This document shows positions 1 to 9,146 of a stretch of DNA of 64,000 nucleotides, piece after piece. A program made the position numbers and the translations under genes. Source of the DNA: Chitinophagaceae bacterium (lineage in GTDB: Bacteria > Bacteroidota > Bacteroidia > Chitinophagales > Chitinophagaceae); contig JAMLHL010000004.1 of NCBI GenBank assembly GCA_023957125.1, positions 177,115 through 241,114 of the forward strand, read 5' to 3'. The notes under the pieces are model-generated. The model was not told the DNA's origin. It did no database searches and was given only the letters and a program-made list of their open reading frames with translations. Within the stretch, counting starts at the first letter, position 1. Each line of letters starts with the position of its first letter.

Positions 1-1
1 A

Positions 2-289
2 AGCAATGAAATAAAAATCATCGGAACCCGTCATGGAGAAAAATTGTATGAAACCCTGGTAAACCGGGAGGAGATGACGAAAGCGATTGATATGGGAGAA
101 TATTTCAGGATCCCTGCCGATAACAGGGGATTAAATTATGAAAATTATTTTTCCATCGGAGATACCGGCGTTTCAAAGATTGATGACTACCATTCCCATA
201 ATACAAACCAGATCGGATTGGAAGAGACAAAAAAGTTATTGCTGAAATTGAAAATGATCCAGAAAGACTTAAATGTAGTTCATGCCTGA
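2..289 (+). CDS. fnlA: UDP-GlcNAc 4,6-dehydratase/5-epimerase (FnlA/CapE/WbjB type), C-terminal fragment
   Basis: The reading frame is open from base 2, so this is the last ~95 residues of a gene that begins outside the window. The fragment starts with a GTRHGEKLYETL-type segment followed by EYFRIPADNRGLNY, which I recognise as the C-terminal end of the SDR enzymes that make the first intermediate of UDP-L-FucNAc from UDP-GlcNAc in the cytoplasm. The SDR cofactor and catalytic motifs are outside the window. The stop overlaps the next gene (start at 282) by 8 bases. The order fnlA-fnlB-fnlC that follows is the usual one for this pathway and supports the call strongly. The internal TTG at 44 is not the real start. 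Confidence 0.85.
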   Translation, partial: SNEIKIIGTRHGEKLYETLVNREEMTKAIDMGEYFRIPADNRGLNYENYFSIGDTGVSKIDDYHSHNTNQIGLEETKKLLLKLKMIQKDLNVVHA

Positions 290-1412
290 GAAAATGAAGC
301 GCATCGGAATAACAGGACAATACGGATTTACCGGTTCCTACCTTTACAATACCATAAGCCTGCTGAAAGAGGAATTTACCCTGATTCCTTTTGAGAAATC
401 ATTTTTTGAACAGCAGGAGCAACTGCAAAATTGGGTACGGCAATGCGATGTAATTATACATCTTGCTGCCATGAACCGCCATCCGGATCCACAGGTTATT
501 TATGATACCAATGTTAGCCTGGTTAAGCAACTGATCCGGACTTTAGAAAACCTGGACACAAAACCCCAGATCATTTTCTCTTCTTCCACCCAGGAAGAAC
601 GGGATAACCTGTATGGCAGGTCCAAAAAAGAAGGCCGGAAGCTTTTCACCCAATGGGCAGAAAAACACCAGGCAAAATTTTCGGGACTGATCGTTCCCAA
701 TGTGTTTGGTCCCTTTGGAAAACCTTTTTACAATTCGGTAGTGGCCACTTTCTGCCATCAGCTTTGCAATGATCAAACGCCGGTTATAGACAACGACGGG
801 GTTGTTAAGCTGATCTATGTGGGCGACCTGGTAAAGATCATTATTGAACAAATCCGGAATAACACCCATGATCCTGAGCAGTGGGTCAGGCCCACCGGGG
901 AATATTTTGTATCGCAAATACTGGCTCAGTTAGCAGGTTTTAAAGATCAGTATTTCAACTCCGGGGTATTCCCCGCGTTAAAAGACAAATTCAGCATGGA
1001 TTTATTTAATACTTTCAGGAGCTACATCCCTCTGAAATCTTATTTTCCACGTTATCTGAAACAAAATACGGATAACCGGGGAACTTTTGTGGAGCTGGTG
1101 AAACTGGAACAGGGCGGGCAGGTTTCTTTTTCAACCACTCATGAGGGCATCACCCGCGGAAATCATTTCCATACCCGCAAGATAGAACGCTTTGCCGTGA
1201 TCAAAGGAAAAGCCCTGATCCAGCTACGCAAATACAATGACGATGAGGTATTGAATTTTGAATTGGACGGGGATGAACCATCCTATGTGGACATGCCGGT
1301 ATGGTACACCCACAATATTAAAAATACCGGGAAAGAAGACCTATATACTATTTTTTGGATCAACGAATTTTTTGATCCTCAGGATCCCGACACTTATTTT
1401 GAAACCGTATAG
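282..1412 (+). CDS. fnlB: UDP-2-acetamido-2,6-dideoxy-hexose reductase, SDR + cupin fusion (CapF/FnlB)
   Basis: 376 aa, the usual length of CapF/WbjC/FnlB. Residues ~7-250 form an NAD(P)-binding SDR domain with a glycine-rich loop (GITGQYGFTG) and a YGRSK catalytic YxxxK motif. Residues ~265-376 form a cupin with RGNHFHTRK and a final ITR..HFH..IERF pattern typical of the metal-binding C-terminal domain of CapF. The family reduces the product of FnlA (and the cupin helps the 3-epimerisation step) toward UDP-L-FucNAc. The start overlaps the upstream gene by 8 bases and the next gene follows after 20 bases, so the genes are probably co-transcribed. The assignment to this family is firm from domain architecture plus context. 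Confidence 0.9.
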   Translation: MPEKMKRIGITGQYGFTGSYLYNTISLLKEEFTLIPFEKSFFEQQEQLQNWVRQCDVIIHLAAMNRHPDPQVIYDTNVSLVKQLIRTLENLDTKPQIIFSSSTQEERDNLYGRSKKEGRKLFTQWAEKHQAKFSGLIVPNVFGPFGKPFYNSVVATFCHQLCNDQTPVIDNDGVVKLIYVGDLVKIIIEQIRNNTHDPEQWVRPTGEYFVSQILAQLAGFKDQYFNSGVFPALKDKFSMDLFNTFRSYIPLKSYFPRYLKQNTDNRGTFVELVKLEQGGQVSFSTTHEGITRGNHFHTRKIERFAVIKGKALIQLRKYNDDEVLNFELDGDEPSYVDMPVWYTHNIKNTGKEDLYTIFWINEFFDPQDPDTYFETV

Positions 1413-1432
1413 TAAAAAAGATACCGGATCAT

Positions 1433-2578
1433 ATGCATACTTTATCTAAGAAGCTAAAAGTGATTACCGTTGTGGGTACACGACCTGAGATCATACGGTT
1501 GTCGAGAGTGCTGACAAAATTAGACGAATCGGAAGCTATTGACCACATCCTCGTGCATACCGGGCAGAATTATGATTACGAACTCAACCAGGTTTTTTTT
1601 GAAGATCTTGAGTTGAGGAAACCGGATTATTTTTTAAATGCTGCTGGAACCAATGCCACCACTACCGTCGGGCAAATTTTAATTAATATTGATCCTATTC
1701 TTGAAAAAGAAAAGCCCGATGCCTTCCTGGTATTAGGCGATACCAATAGTTGCTTATGCGCTATTCCCGCAAAAAAGAGAAAGATCCCTGTATTTCACAT
1801 GGAAGCCGGGAACCGGTGTTTCGACCAGCGCGTTCCCGAAGAAACCAACCGGAAAATTGTAGATCATATCAGCGATATCAATCTCACTTATTCAGACATT
1901 GCGCGGGAGTATCTTTTACGGGAAGGATTGCCTCCCGACAGGATCATCAAAACAGGCAGCCCCATGTATGAGGTGCTGCATCACTATATGCCTAAAATCA
2001 GCAGATCTGATATTTTAAAAAAGTTATCCCTCGAAAAAGAAAAATATTTTGTAGTGTCAGCGCACCGGGAAGAAAATATTAATACGGAAAAGAACTTTAA
2101 CAACCTCGTTAAGTCTCTGAATACCATTGCTGAAGCTTTTCATCTTCCGGTTATTGTGTCCACCCATCCCCGGACGAGGAACATGATAAAAGAAAAAGCG
2201 ATCATATTTAACGAATTGATAAAACTGCAAAAACCCTTTGGACTGAGCGATTATTTGTGCCTGCAAATCAATGCCCAGGCTGTACTTTCCGATAGCGGCA
2301 CCATTTCGGAAGAATCGTCCATCCTGAATTTCCCCGCCCTGAATATCCGGGAGGCGCATGAACGCCCGGAAGCCATGGAAGAAGCTTCTGTAATGATGAC
2401 CGGACTCAACCCCGAACGGATCCTCCAAGGCTTGCAACAATTAGAACACCAGGACAGAGAAAACAGGAATTTCAGATTAGTAGCTGATTATTCCATGCCT
2501 AATGTATCAGAAAAAGTAGTAAGGATCATTATATCCTACACCGATTATATCAACCGGGTAGCCTGGCAAAACCATTAA
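1433..2578 (+). CDS. fnlC: UDP-N-acetylglucosamine 2-epimerase family, UDP-FucNAc-forming (FnlC/CapG/WbjD)
   Basis: 381 aa, WecB-like fold. Visible family motifs are VVGTRPEIIRLSRVL near the N-terminus, HTGQNYDYELN, the HMEAGNRCFDQRVPEE segment and SDSGTISEES, which bind the UDP-sugar. In the fnlABC pathway this enzyme performs the last C2 epimerisation giving UDP-L-FucNAc. A WecB (UDP-ManNAc) function is the alternative, but its position directly behind fnlA-fnlB, and the HMEAGNRCFD form of the motif seen in WbjD rather than WecB, favour FnlC. The ATG at 1433 overlaps no other gene; the next gene starts 2 bases after the stop. Confidence 0.88.
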   Translation: MHTLSKKLKVITVVGTRPEIIRLSRVLTKLDESEAIDHILVHTGQNYDYELNQVFFEDLELRKPDYFLNAAGTNATTTVGQILINIDPILEKEKPDAFLVLGDTNSCLCAIPAKKRKIPVFHMEAGNRCFDQRVPEETNRKIVDHISDINLTYSDIAREYLLREGLPPDRIIKTGSPMYEVLHHYMPKISRSDILKKLSLEKEKYFVVSAHREENINTEKNFNNLVKSLNTIAEAFHLPVIVSTHPRTRNMIKEKAIIFNELIKLQKPFGLSDYLCLQINAQAVLSDSGTISEESSILNFPALNIREAHERPEAMEEASVMMTGLNPERILQGLQQLEHQDRENRNFRLVADYSMPNVSEKVVRIIISYTDYINRVAWQNH

Positions 2579-2579
2579 G

Positions 2580-3788
2580 ATGCGCATATTATTTTTGCTT
2601 TTATATTATCCGGAACCACACGAATCGTTCAACATGTATGCGGATCTTGTGGAAGAATTTGTCCGTAACGGGCATGATGTAACCGTAATAAGCGCTGCCA
2701 CAGAAAATCAATCCGCATCGCTGACCACCGAAAAGGGTATTGAAGTATTAAGAGTTAAAACACAAAAACTCTTCAATGTAACTCCGGTTCTAAAAGGGAT
2801 AGCCACCGTTCTGATCCCTTACCAGTTTAAAAAAGCAATCCGCCGACATTTCTCAAACCGCAACTTTGATCTTGTATTAACGCCCACACCACCCATAACA
2901 TTTGTGGATATTGTAGCCTGGCTAAAAAGTAAGTATGCTATGCCCTCGTATCTTATTTTAAGAGATATTTTTCCCCAGAATGCGCGGGATCTGGGAATGA
3001 TCAAAAATCCTCTTCTTTTTCATTATTTCCGCAAAAAGGAGAAAAAACTGTATCGCTATTCTGATCATATCGGCTGTATGTCGCAGGGAAATATTGATTA
3101 TGTAATCAAACATAATCCCGAGGTAGATCCACAAAAACTGTCGTTGTTACCAAACTGGCAAAAATTATATCCTCCATCTGAAAAAAATAATTCCGCTAAA
3201 TCGAAATATGGTTTGGATGGAAAATTCATCGCCATATTCGGAGGAAACATCGGCGAGCCCCAGAAGATCGAAAACATTGTGGAGCTCGCCAATATGTACC
3301 GGGATAATCATAATATTGTATTCCTGATCGTAGGTACAGGAACAAGAAAAGGATTCCTGGAACAACTCGTTGCCAGGCAAAAACTTGATAATATCATCAT
3401 TCATAATACACTACCGAGAAACGACTATCATGATCTGGTACAAAATGCTGACGTTGGGCTTATTTCATTAAGCGAAAAGTTTACAATCCCCAATATACCA
3501 TCAAAAACGCTTTCCTATTTTAATGCCAGGATCCCCATTTTGGCTTTCATAGATGCCAATACCGATTATGGAAAGATCCTGGAAGAATCTCAATCGGGAT
3601 TCTGGTCTGTTATTGGAGACATTGAAACATACAAGAAAAATTTTGATACGCTTTACAACAATCCTGAACTTTGCAGACAAATGGGAGAAAACGGTCACAA
3701 ATACCTGAAAGCCCATCTTACCCCTGATATCGCATACAAAACCATTATAAACGCGATTGCCCACTCTCGGCGTAAAACGTTGCAATAA
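2580..3788 (+). CDS. GT4-family glycosyltransferase, probable L-FucNAc transferase (WbuB-like)
   Basis: 402 aa, GT-B fold. The N-terminal half contains a donor-independent Rossmann domain beginning MRILFLLLYYPEP and the segment LTPTPPITF; the C-terminal half has IAIFGGNIGEPQKIENIVEL and a variant of the E-x7-E region (PSKTLSYFNARIPILAF). The order fnlA-fnlB-fnlC-GT4 matches O-antigen loci in which the downstream enzyme (WbuB) transfers L-FucNAc, so the sugar is inferred from context, not from the sequence itself. The ATG lies 2 bases past the fnlC stop, indicating one transcriptional unit. The protein is predicted to be peripheral on the inner face of the inner membrane. Confidence 0.8.
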   Translation: MRILFLLLYYPEPHESFNMYADLVEEFVRNGHDVTVISAATENQSASLTTEKGIEVLRVKTQKLFNVTPVLKGIATVLIPYQFKKAIRRHFSNRNFDLVLTPTPPITFVDIVAWLKSKYAMPSYLILRDIFPQNARDLGMIKNPLLFHYFRKKEKKLYRYSDHIGCMSQGNIDYVIKHNPEVDPQKLSLLPNWQKLYPPSEKNNSAKSKYGLDGKFIAIFGGNIGEPQKIENIVELANMYRDNHNIVFLIVGTGTRKGFLEQLVARQKLDNIIIHNTLPRNDYHDLVQNADVGLISLSEKFTIPNIPSKTLSYFNARIPILAFIDANTDYGKILEESQSGFWSVIGDIETYKKNFDTLYNNPELCRQMGENGHKYLKAHLTPDIAYKTIINAIAHSRRKTLQ

Positions 3789-3838
3789 ACCAGCTACCAC
3801 GATAAATTCAAACAAAGCTAATTTCAAAAAAACCACTT

Positions 3839-4627
3839 ATGCATATACTAAAATTCCTATCGTATATCATTGCGCTGTTGATTCTGTCCTCCTCCTGCCG
3901 TACCGGTAAAGAACTTGCACTGTTTCAGGATATTAATATCGGCGATAGTGGTAAGGTACAGGAGGTTAGAACAGCTGCTTTTGATCCGCTCAGGCTTCAA
4001 ACCGATGACCAGTTACAGGTCGTAATCAGCAGTATCAGCCCGGAAGCCGCCCAACTTTTCAACCTCATGAGCTCGGCTGTTATCAGCGGGAACAATAACC
4101 TGACCCAGAACATGCAGAGTATATATACTGTTTCTCCTTCCGGCAATATCACCATCCCCGTTATCGGCGATGTGCAGATAGCCGGGCTAACCACCGATGA
4201 AGCAAAATCAGAAATCAAAAAATCCGTAAGCGAATATTTAAAAGACGCCGTCATCAGCGTCTCCCTGATCAACTTCAGAGTTACCGTTATGGGAGAAGTA
4301 TTAAGACCTTCCACCTTTCAGGTGGCAGGAGAAAAAATAAATGTTTTACAAGCCATCGGTATGGCTGGAGATATGACCGTTTTTGCAAAAAGAAGCAATA
4401 TTAAAGTGATCCGTAAAGCAGGCGATAAGGTAGAAGTGGCCCGTCTCAATCTCAACAATAGCAGTGCCATGCGTTCGCCCTTCTACAACCTGCGCCAAAA
4501 TGACGTGGTACTGATAGAACCCGGAAGGCGTAAGGGACTCCAGGCAGAAGGGCTTAATATTATTGTACCTGCTGTTACCAGTATTATTTCGCTCGCTATT
4601 GTTGCTCTCACCCGTATCCGCTTATAA
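3839..4627 (+). CDS. Polysaccharide export outer-membrane lipoprotein (Wza/BexD family)
   Basis: 262 aa. An N-terminal hydrophobic segment ends in a lipobox LILSSSC (Cys ~20), so the mature protein should be a lipoprotein. Residues ~45-150 match the Poly_export domain (DQLQVVISSISPEAAQLF), and residues ~145-225 a SLBB beta-grasp domain (VTVMGEVLRPSTFQVAG). The C-terminus has a hydrophobic helix (VTSIISLAIVALTRIRL), typical of the short Bacteroidota Wza homologues that end in a membrane helix. It is expected to form the outer-membrane/periplasmic exit channel that works with the Wzc-like kinase encoded 42 bases downstream. Confidence 0.9.
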   Translation: MHILKFLSYIIALLILSSSCRTGKELALFQDINIGDSGKVQEVRTAAFDPLRLQTDDQLQVVISSISPEAAQLFNLMSSAVISGNNNLTQNMQSIYTVSPSGNITIPVIGDVQIAGLTTDEAKSEIKKSVSEYLKDAVISVSLINFRVTVMGEVLRPSTFQVAGEKINVLQAIGMAGDMTVFAKRSNIKVIRKAGDKVEVARLNLNNSSAMRSPFYNLRQNDVVLIEPGRRKGLQAEGLNIIVPAVTSIISLAIVALTRIRL

Positions 4628-4669
4628 AAACACCCCATCTTTATTTGATATATTTAAAACAAATCGGCT

Positions 4670-7051
4670 GTGCAAAATATTAATCAAACACCTTCTGTTC
4701 TGCAGACCAACCTGCCCGATGATTCGGCGGATATCAGGCAAATACTTTTTAAAATCCTGCGTCACTGGCCCTGGCTCTTGCTGTCGCTCATGGTAGCGTT
4801 GGCTTCCGCATGGCTCTATAACCGTTATGCCGAGCCACTTTATAAGGCAAAGGCTTCCATTATGATCAAAGACGAGAAAAAAGGGGGCGCCGGATTACTC
4901 GACAATCCCTTGCTTAAGGAACTTGATCTCAGCGGCGGCGGAAAACTGGTGGACAATGAAATCGAAATTCTTAAAAGTTACGATCTGATGGAAAGCGTGG
5001 TAAGAAAGGAGCAACTCTTCCTCGACATCAAAAGTAAAGGCAACCTTACCAGTAGATCCGTATTCGACAAAGAGGTGCCTCTCATAATTCGCTTTGCCAA
5101 TCCCGACACCATCATACAACCTTTGCAATGGAGTTTGAATACCAATTCCACCGGTCAATGGCAACTCGACTATGGCGCCCGTACCAAAACCCTCTCTGTC
5201 ACAAGAGGCAGATGGTATTCCATCAATGGCCTGCACTTCCAGGTAACCGATAATCCGGACTTTAAACCCGTACCTGACAGCACTAACCGTATCGGAGAAT
5301 ACACGCTCCATATCTATCCGGTAAAAACAGCCGTCAATAACTACTCTATGGCCCTTAACGTACAACCCGCCAGTAAAGCAGCCTCTATTATCAATATGGA
5401 GCTTTCCGATAACAACAACACCAAAGCACAGAAAGCCCTCGGCACCCTCATTGATATTTATAATCAACAAGCCCTCGAAGATAAAAATAAAGTGTCTAAT
5501 AATACTCTTGAGTTTTTGAACGGCAGACTGGCTATCATGGAAAAAGAACTACGTACGGTAGAAGGGCAGGTAGAGCAGTTTAAAAGCAGTAATCGTATTA
5601 CAGATGTTTCCGCCGAAGCTCAGCAGTATATGGATCAGGCGAAACAGGTAGATTTCCAGAAAGCCCAGCAACAAACCCAGCTCAGCATCCTTGAATCCCT
5701 TGAAGCTAACCTGAAAGCCAACCAGGACAATCCAAAATTAGCCCTCTCAGGTTCCAGCATCGCAGAACCTTCCCTTGCAGAAATGATCCAGACGCACAAC
5801 AGGCTGGTACTGGAGAGAGACCGGCAGGCTGAAAGACTCGGACCTAAAAACCCGATCCCGGTTGATCTCGCCAACCAGATTGCCAACCTCAGAGCCAGCC
5901 TGATCACCAATATCGGTAACCTCAAAAGAGCTTACCAAATCAACCTAAATGACCTTACCAGAAAAGATGCGGAGCTCAATATTCGAATCAAAAATATTCC
6001 CCAGGTACAAAAAAACCTGGTGCAGATCCAAAGAGACCAATCCGTAAAAGAACAGCTTTATTTCCTGCTCCTTCAGAAAAGAGAAGAATCGGCTATTACC
6101 CTGGCCTCGACTATCTCCGATTCCAGGAGTATCGAACAGCCCAGAAGCTTGGGTATCGTAGCTCCTAAAAAGGCCCTTATCACTGCCATAGCTTTCTTAT
6201 TGGGACTGATGATACCCATCGGTATTATCTACCTGATCAACCTCTTCAACAATAAAATTGAAGGGAAAGACGAAGTAGAACAAAAATGCGATGCACCGAT
6301 GCTCGGAGAGATCTCTTACGTTAAAAAAGACGACTCCCCCATCGTGGTACAAAAAGGGAGCCGTTCCATCATTTCCGAACAATTCAGAGCCATCAGAACC
6401 AATATCAGTTTTACCCGCCCCGGGCATTCTCCCGGCACCCTGCTGGTTACTTCTAACCGACCCGAAGAGGGAAAATCTTTCACCAGTCTTAACCTTGCCG
6501 CCAGCTATGCCCTGCTCAATAAAAAAGTGGTAGTGCTCGAATTTGACCTGCGCAAACCCCGGCTGGGCACAGCTCTTAACATCCGGTCGCACAGCGGTAT
6601 CAGCAATTACCTGGCCGGTAGCGCCACATCTGTCAACAGCCTGCTGCACGAAGTGCCGGGCTTTGAACAACGGTTTTTCCTGCTACCCGCAGGACCCATA
6701 CCCCCCAATCCGGCGGAACTCATTCTCGGCGACCGTATGAAGGAGATGATGGATGAACTGAAAAACCAATTCGATTATATCATCTTCGACACCCCGCCAT
6801 ACGGGCTGGTTACAGACTCCGCACTGCTTGCCGCTCATGCAGACATCAGCATCGTTGTACTGCGCCAGGGATTTACCTTTAAATGGGTGCTACAGGAACT
6901 CAATAAAAAAATAAACGATCATCCTGCCCAACCACTCTATACCGTTATCAACAGGGTGGGAGAACGCCATCGCTACGGCTCTTATAAACAATATGGCTAT
7001 AAATACGGGTACTCGGAATACTTCGATACCCCGGAGAAAAAGAAACCCTAA
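4670..7051 (+). CDS. Polysaccharide co-polymerase / BY-type tyrosine autokinase (Wzc-like)
   Basis: 793 aa, GTG start. TM1 lies at ~28-48 (WPWLLLSLMVALASAWL), a Wzz-type periplasmic domain with a long coiled-coil stretch at ~250-480, and TM2 at ~500-525. A cytoplasmic BY-kinase domain follows with Walker A (SNRPEEGKS, ~597), Walker A' (VLEFDLRKPRL, ~622) and Walker B (YIIFDTPP, ~703). The C-terminal tail holds seven tyrosines in about 20 residues, the autophosphorylation cluster. In Wzc, cycles of Tyr phosphorylation control polymer length and export through the Wza pore. The A' motif reads EFD where many relatives have DxD, a small variation. It pairs with the Wza-like gene immediately upstream. 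Confidence 0.93.
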   Translation: MQNINQTPSVLQTNLPDDSADIRQILFKILRHWPWLLLSLMVALASAWLYNRYAEPLYKAKASIMIKDEKKGGAGLLDNPLLKELDLSGGGKLVDNEIEILKSYDLMESVVRKEQLFLDIKSKGNLTSRSVFDKEVPLIIRFANPDTIIQPLQWSLNTNSTGQWQLDYGARTKTLSVTRGRWYSINGLHFQVTDNPDFKPVPDSTNRIGEYTLHIYPVKTAVNNYSMALNVQPASKAASIINMELSDNNNTKAQKALGTLIDIYNQQALEDKNKVSNNTLEFLNGRLAIMEKELRTVEGQVEQFKSSNRITDVSAEAQQYMDQAKQVDFQKAQQQTQLSILESLEANLKANQDNPKLALSGSSIAEPSLAEMIQTHNRLVLERDRQAERLGPKNPIPVDLANQIANLRASLITNIGNLKRAYQINLNDLTRKDAELNIRIKNIPQVQKNLVQIQRDQSVKEQLYFLLLQKREESAITLASTISDSRSIEQPRSLGIVAPKKALITAIAFLLGLMIPIGIIYLINLFNNKIEGKDEVEQKCDAPMLGEISYVKKDDSPIVVQKGSRSIISEQFRAIRTNISFTRPGHSPGTLLVTSNRPEEGKSFTSLNLAASYALLNKKVVVLEFDLRKPRLGTALNIRSHSGISNYLAGSATSVNSLLHEVPGFEQRFFLLPAGPIPPNPAELILGDRMKEMMDELKNQFDYIIFDTPPYGLVTDSALLAAHADISIVVLRQGFTFKWVLQELNKKINDHPAQPLYTVINRVGERHRYGSYKQYGYKYGYSEYFDTPEKKKP

Positions 7052-7203
7052 TAAAAGAAATTATATATACACCACTTCTGTCCGTTTCGAAACCAAACTA
7101 TTAAGTTTTTTCAACGACTGAAACGTTAGGTTTGAAACCTTGCCTGGTGTATATTCCTCATTTTGCAGGCGCAACTGCTCGACCCATTTGAAATATCAGA
7201 TAA

Positions 7204-8646
7204 ATGAACTTGGTTCAAAAAACAAGATCTGGGGTAAGGTGGACAACAATATCAGCTTCCATCGGAGCTACCACACAATTATTGCTTATGTCAGTACTTG
7301 CCCGATTTTTGGGCAAAAAGGACTTTGGACTAATAGCCATTGCTTTGTTTATTATTAATTTTTCCCAATTATTTATAGACATTGGAATTTCAAACGCCAT
7401 CATCCATAAGCAGGACGTATCCCAAAAGCAACTAAGCAGCCTTTACTGGTCAAATGTAATCCTGGGTATTCTCTTATTTGGAATATTATTTACTATATCT
7501 CCACTTATTGCAGTTTTTTATAAAGAACCTATGCTGACTAATGTAATCCGTAGCGTTGGGATCACATTTCTAATACAACCGTTTGGAATGCAATTCGCTA
7601 CGTTACTTCGAAAGGAGCTTCACTTCAAAGAACTTGCTATAAGAAATATTATTTCAAGAACCATTGGGTTAGTTACGGGAATATCATTAGGATATTTTGG
7701 TTTCGGCGTATATGCCTTAGTGTACTCCACTATTGTTATGTCGGCTATTGATATGCTATTATTGACTATTCTTGGCCGCAGGATACATTCTCCATCGTTT
7801 CACTTAAAAATAAGTGAAATACGACCTTTTCTTTCTTTTGGAATGTACCAAATGGGGGAGAAGGCAATTAATTACATAAATAGTGATCTTGATACATTAA
7901 TTATTGGCAAATTCCTTGGCGTGGATGCTCTTGGCATATACAGCATGGCCAAAAATTTTGTATTAAAACCATTTCAGGTTATTAATCCTATTCTTACCCG
8001 AGTAGCTTTCCCGGTTATGGCAAAAGTTCAGGACAACATACAGAAATTGAAAAACATATACCTTAAAATGCAAAATGTGCTTGCATTCGTCAATTTTCCA
8101 GTCTTCATATTTATGTTCTTTTACGCGGAAGCTGTAGTTCTATTAATTTTTGGGAGCAAATGGTTGGATGCTGCTTTGCCTTTACGCATTTTATCGCTAT
8201 ACGCGATGATTCGCTCCACCATGAATCCAATCGGGTCATTACAGCTCGCTAGAGGAAGGGCCGATCAGGGTTTCTATTGGAACCTAATTCAATCTGGAAT
8301 TTTATTTTTCACCGTATATTTAGGTAGCAGGTGGGGTATTATTGGCGTATGTATCACTCTAGCCGCAGTACAAGTATTACTCTTCGTGATAAGTTGGAAG
8401 GCAATGGTTTATCCTCTCTGTGGAGCCAGCTTCCTTGAATTTAGTAGGGTGTTTTGGGAACCGTTATATATCAGCTTTTTACCGGCGATCATAATTTTTC
8501 CCTTTTTTCACCTCTTTTTTCAAGTCAGCACTTTTGTTGAAGCTACTATTATACTGTCTCTTTACGTAATGCTATTAACAATAGCGCATGTATTTATCAA
8601 AAAATCATTTTTAAAAGAGGCTAAACTGTTAATGCTAAATCGTTAA
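7204..8646 (+). CDS. Lipopolysaccharide/undecaprenyl-PP-glycan flippase, MOP superfamily (Wzx/WzxC-like)
   Basis: 480 aa, almost wholly hydrophobic with about 12-14 predicted membrane helices. The start NLVQKTRSGVRWTTIS followed by ARFLGKKDFGL is the usual beginning of the polysaccharide-synthesis branch of MOP exporters (WzxC/TuaB). The family translocates lipid-linked repeat units across the inner membrane. The 152-base gap upstream has no recognisable feature. From here to ~14.2 kb the DNA is clearly AT-richer than the wza/wzc genes, suggesting that the serotype-specific core was acquired separately. The ATG at 7204 was chosen because it gives the canonical family N-terminus. Confidence 0.9.
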   Translation: MNLVQKTRSGVRWTTISASIGATTQLLLMSVLARFLGKKDFGLIAIALFIINFSQLFIDIGISNAIIHKQDVSQKQLSSLYWSNVILGILLFGILFTISPLIAVFYKEPMLTNVIRSVGITFLIQPFGMQFATLLRKELHFKELAIRNIISRTIGLVTGISLGYFGFGVYALVYSTIVMSAIDMLLLTILGRRIHSPSFHLKISEIRPFLSFGMYQMGEKAINYINSDLDTLIIGKFLGVDALGIYSMAKNFVLKPFQVINPILTRVAFPVMAKVQDNIQKLKNIYLKMQNVLAFVNFPVFIFMFFYAEAVVLLIFGSKWLDAALPLRILSLYAMIRSTMNPIGSLQLARGRADQGFYWNLIQSGILFFTVYLGSRWGIIGVCITLAAVQVLLFVISWKAMVYPLCGASFLEFSRVFWEPLYISFLPAIIIFPFFHLFFQVSTFVEATIILSLYVMLLTIAHVFIKKSFLKEAKLLMLNR

Positions 8647-8701
8647 GTATAATCAGAAAATAACAACTTGGTATTTGTAACAACTTAATATCTGTTACTA
8701 A

Positions 8702-9114
8702 ATAACATTTACAAACGGTTTAATTTTCTTTGGGGAAAATTAAGGATAACGACAAAGAGCGAGATTACCATAAATGCCGAGCGTCTAAGGGGAAAATACA
8801 CTACACTCTCTCCTCTTTTGTCGGAGCGAAGCAAGCGGGCAGTTTATGCAGCAGATGCGATAAGCCCGGGAAGAGTAGGCATATCTTTGCTATCGCGGTT
8901 GTCAGGAGTTTCCAGGGTGACATTACATGCTGGCGTGAAGGAATTACACGAGGAGAAGAAACTGCAAGACTTGCCAGCGGAAAGAATAAAAAAAGAAGGA
9001 GGAGGGCGAAAAAGGAAAAAGGTAGTGATGAAGGAATGGAAGGCCTCAATCTCAAAAAGCACAAGTTCCACGGAGACTGGAGCTATACGATTATGCCAGG
9101 TATGTAAATGTTAT
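8702..9114. mobile_element. Internally deleted ISAzo13-like insertion-sequence remnant with terminal inverted repeats
   Basis: The 500-base gap between the flippase and the next glycosyltransferase holds a miniature IS derivative of 413 bp. A perfect 12-bp inverted repeat (ATAACATTTACA) lies at 8702-8713 and, reversed, at 9103-9114. Between them are the N-terminal ~90 codons of a transposase and, in another frame, its last ~20 codons; the catalytic middle is missing. The right repeat overlaps the transposase stop codon (9105-9107), as in many compact IS elements. No obvious target duplication is visible beside the repeats. Confidence 0.65.
8746..9107 (+). pseudogene. ISAzo13-family transposase remnant (N- and C-terminal ends, middle deleted)
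   Basis: From about 8764 to 9020, frame 1 reads an N-terminal region with LSERSKRAVYAADAISPG, GVSRVTLHAGVKEL and a GGGRKRK stretch, which I recognise as the N-terminus of ISAzo13-family transposases (helix-turn-helix part). At 9042-9104 a different frame reads LNLKKHKFHGDWSYTI, the characteristic C-terminal end of the same family. An intact enzyme has roughly 400 residues or more, so about three quarters is gone, including the catalytic acidic residues. No ATG is in frame at the front; the real start is not identifiable. Non-functional. Confidence 0.7.
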
Positions 9115-9146
9115 CGCGCAACGAACCCATAATTCAATTATTCTAA

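Noticed and set aside
4895..5470. 191-aa ORF on the - strand inside wzc
   Set aside because: Shadow of the Wzc-like coding sequence; no family motifs.
8801..9064. 87-aa - strand ORF in the IS remnant
   Set aside because: Low-complexity Pro/Ser/Phe sequence complementary to the Lys/Glu-rich transposase region.
8730..9107. 125-aa ORF spanning the IS remnant in another frame
   Set aside because: Only its last 20 codons resemble transposase; the rest is out-of-frame reading of the N-terminal part.
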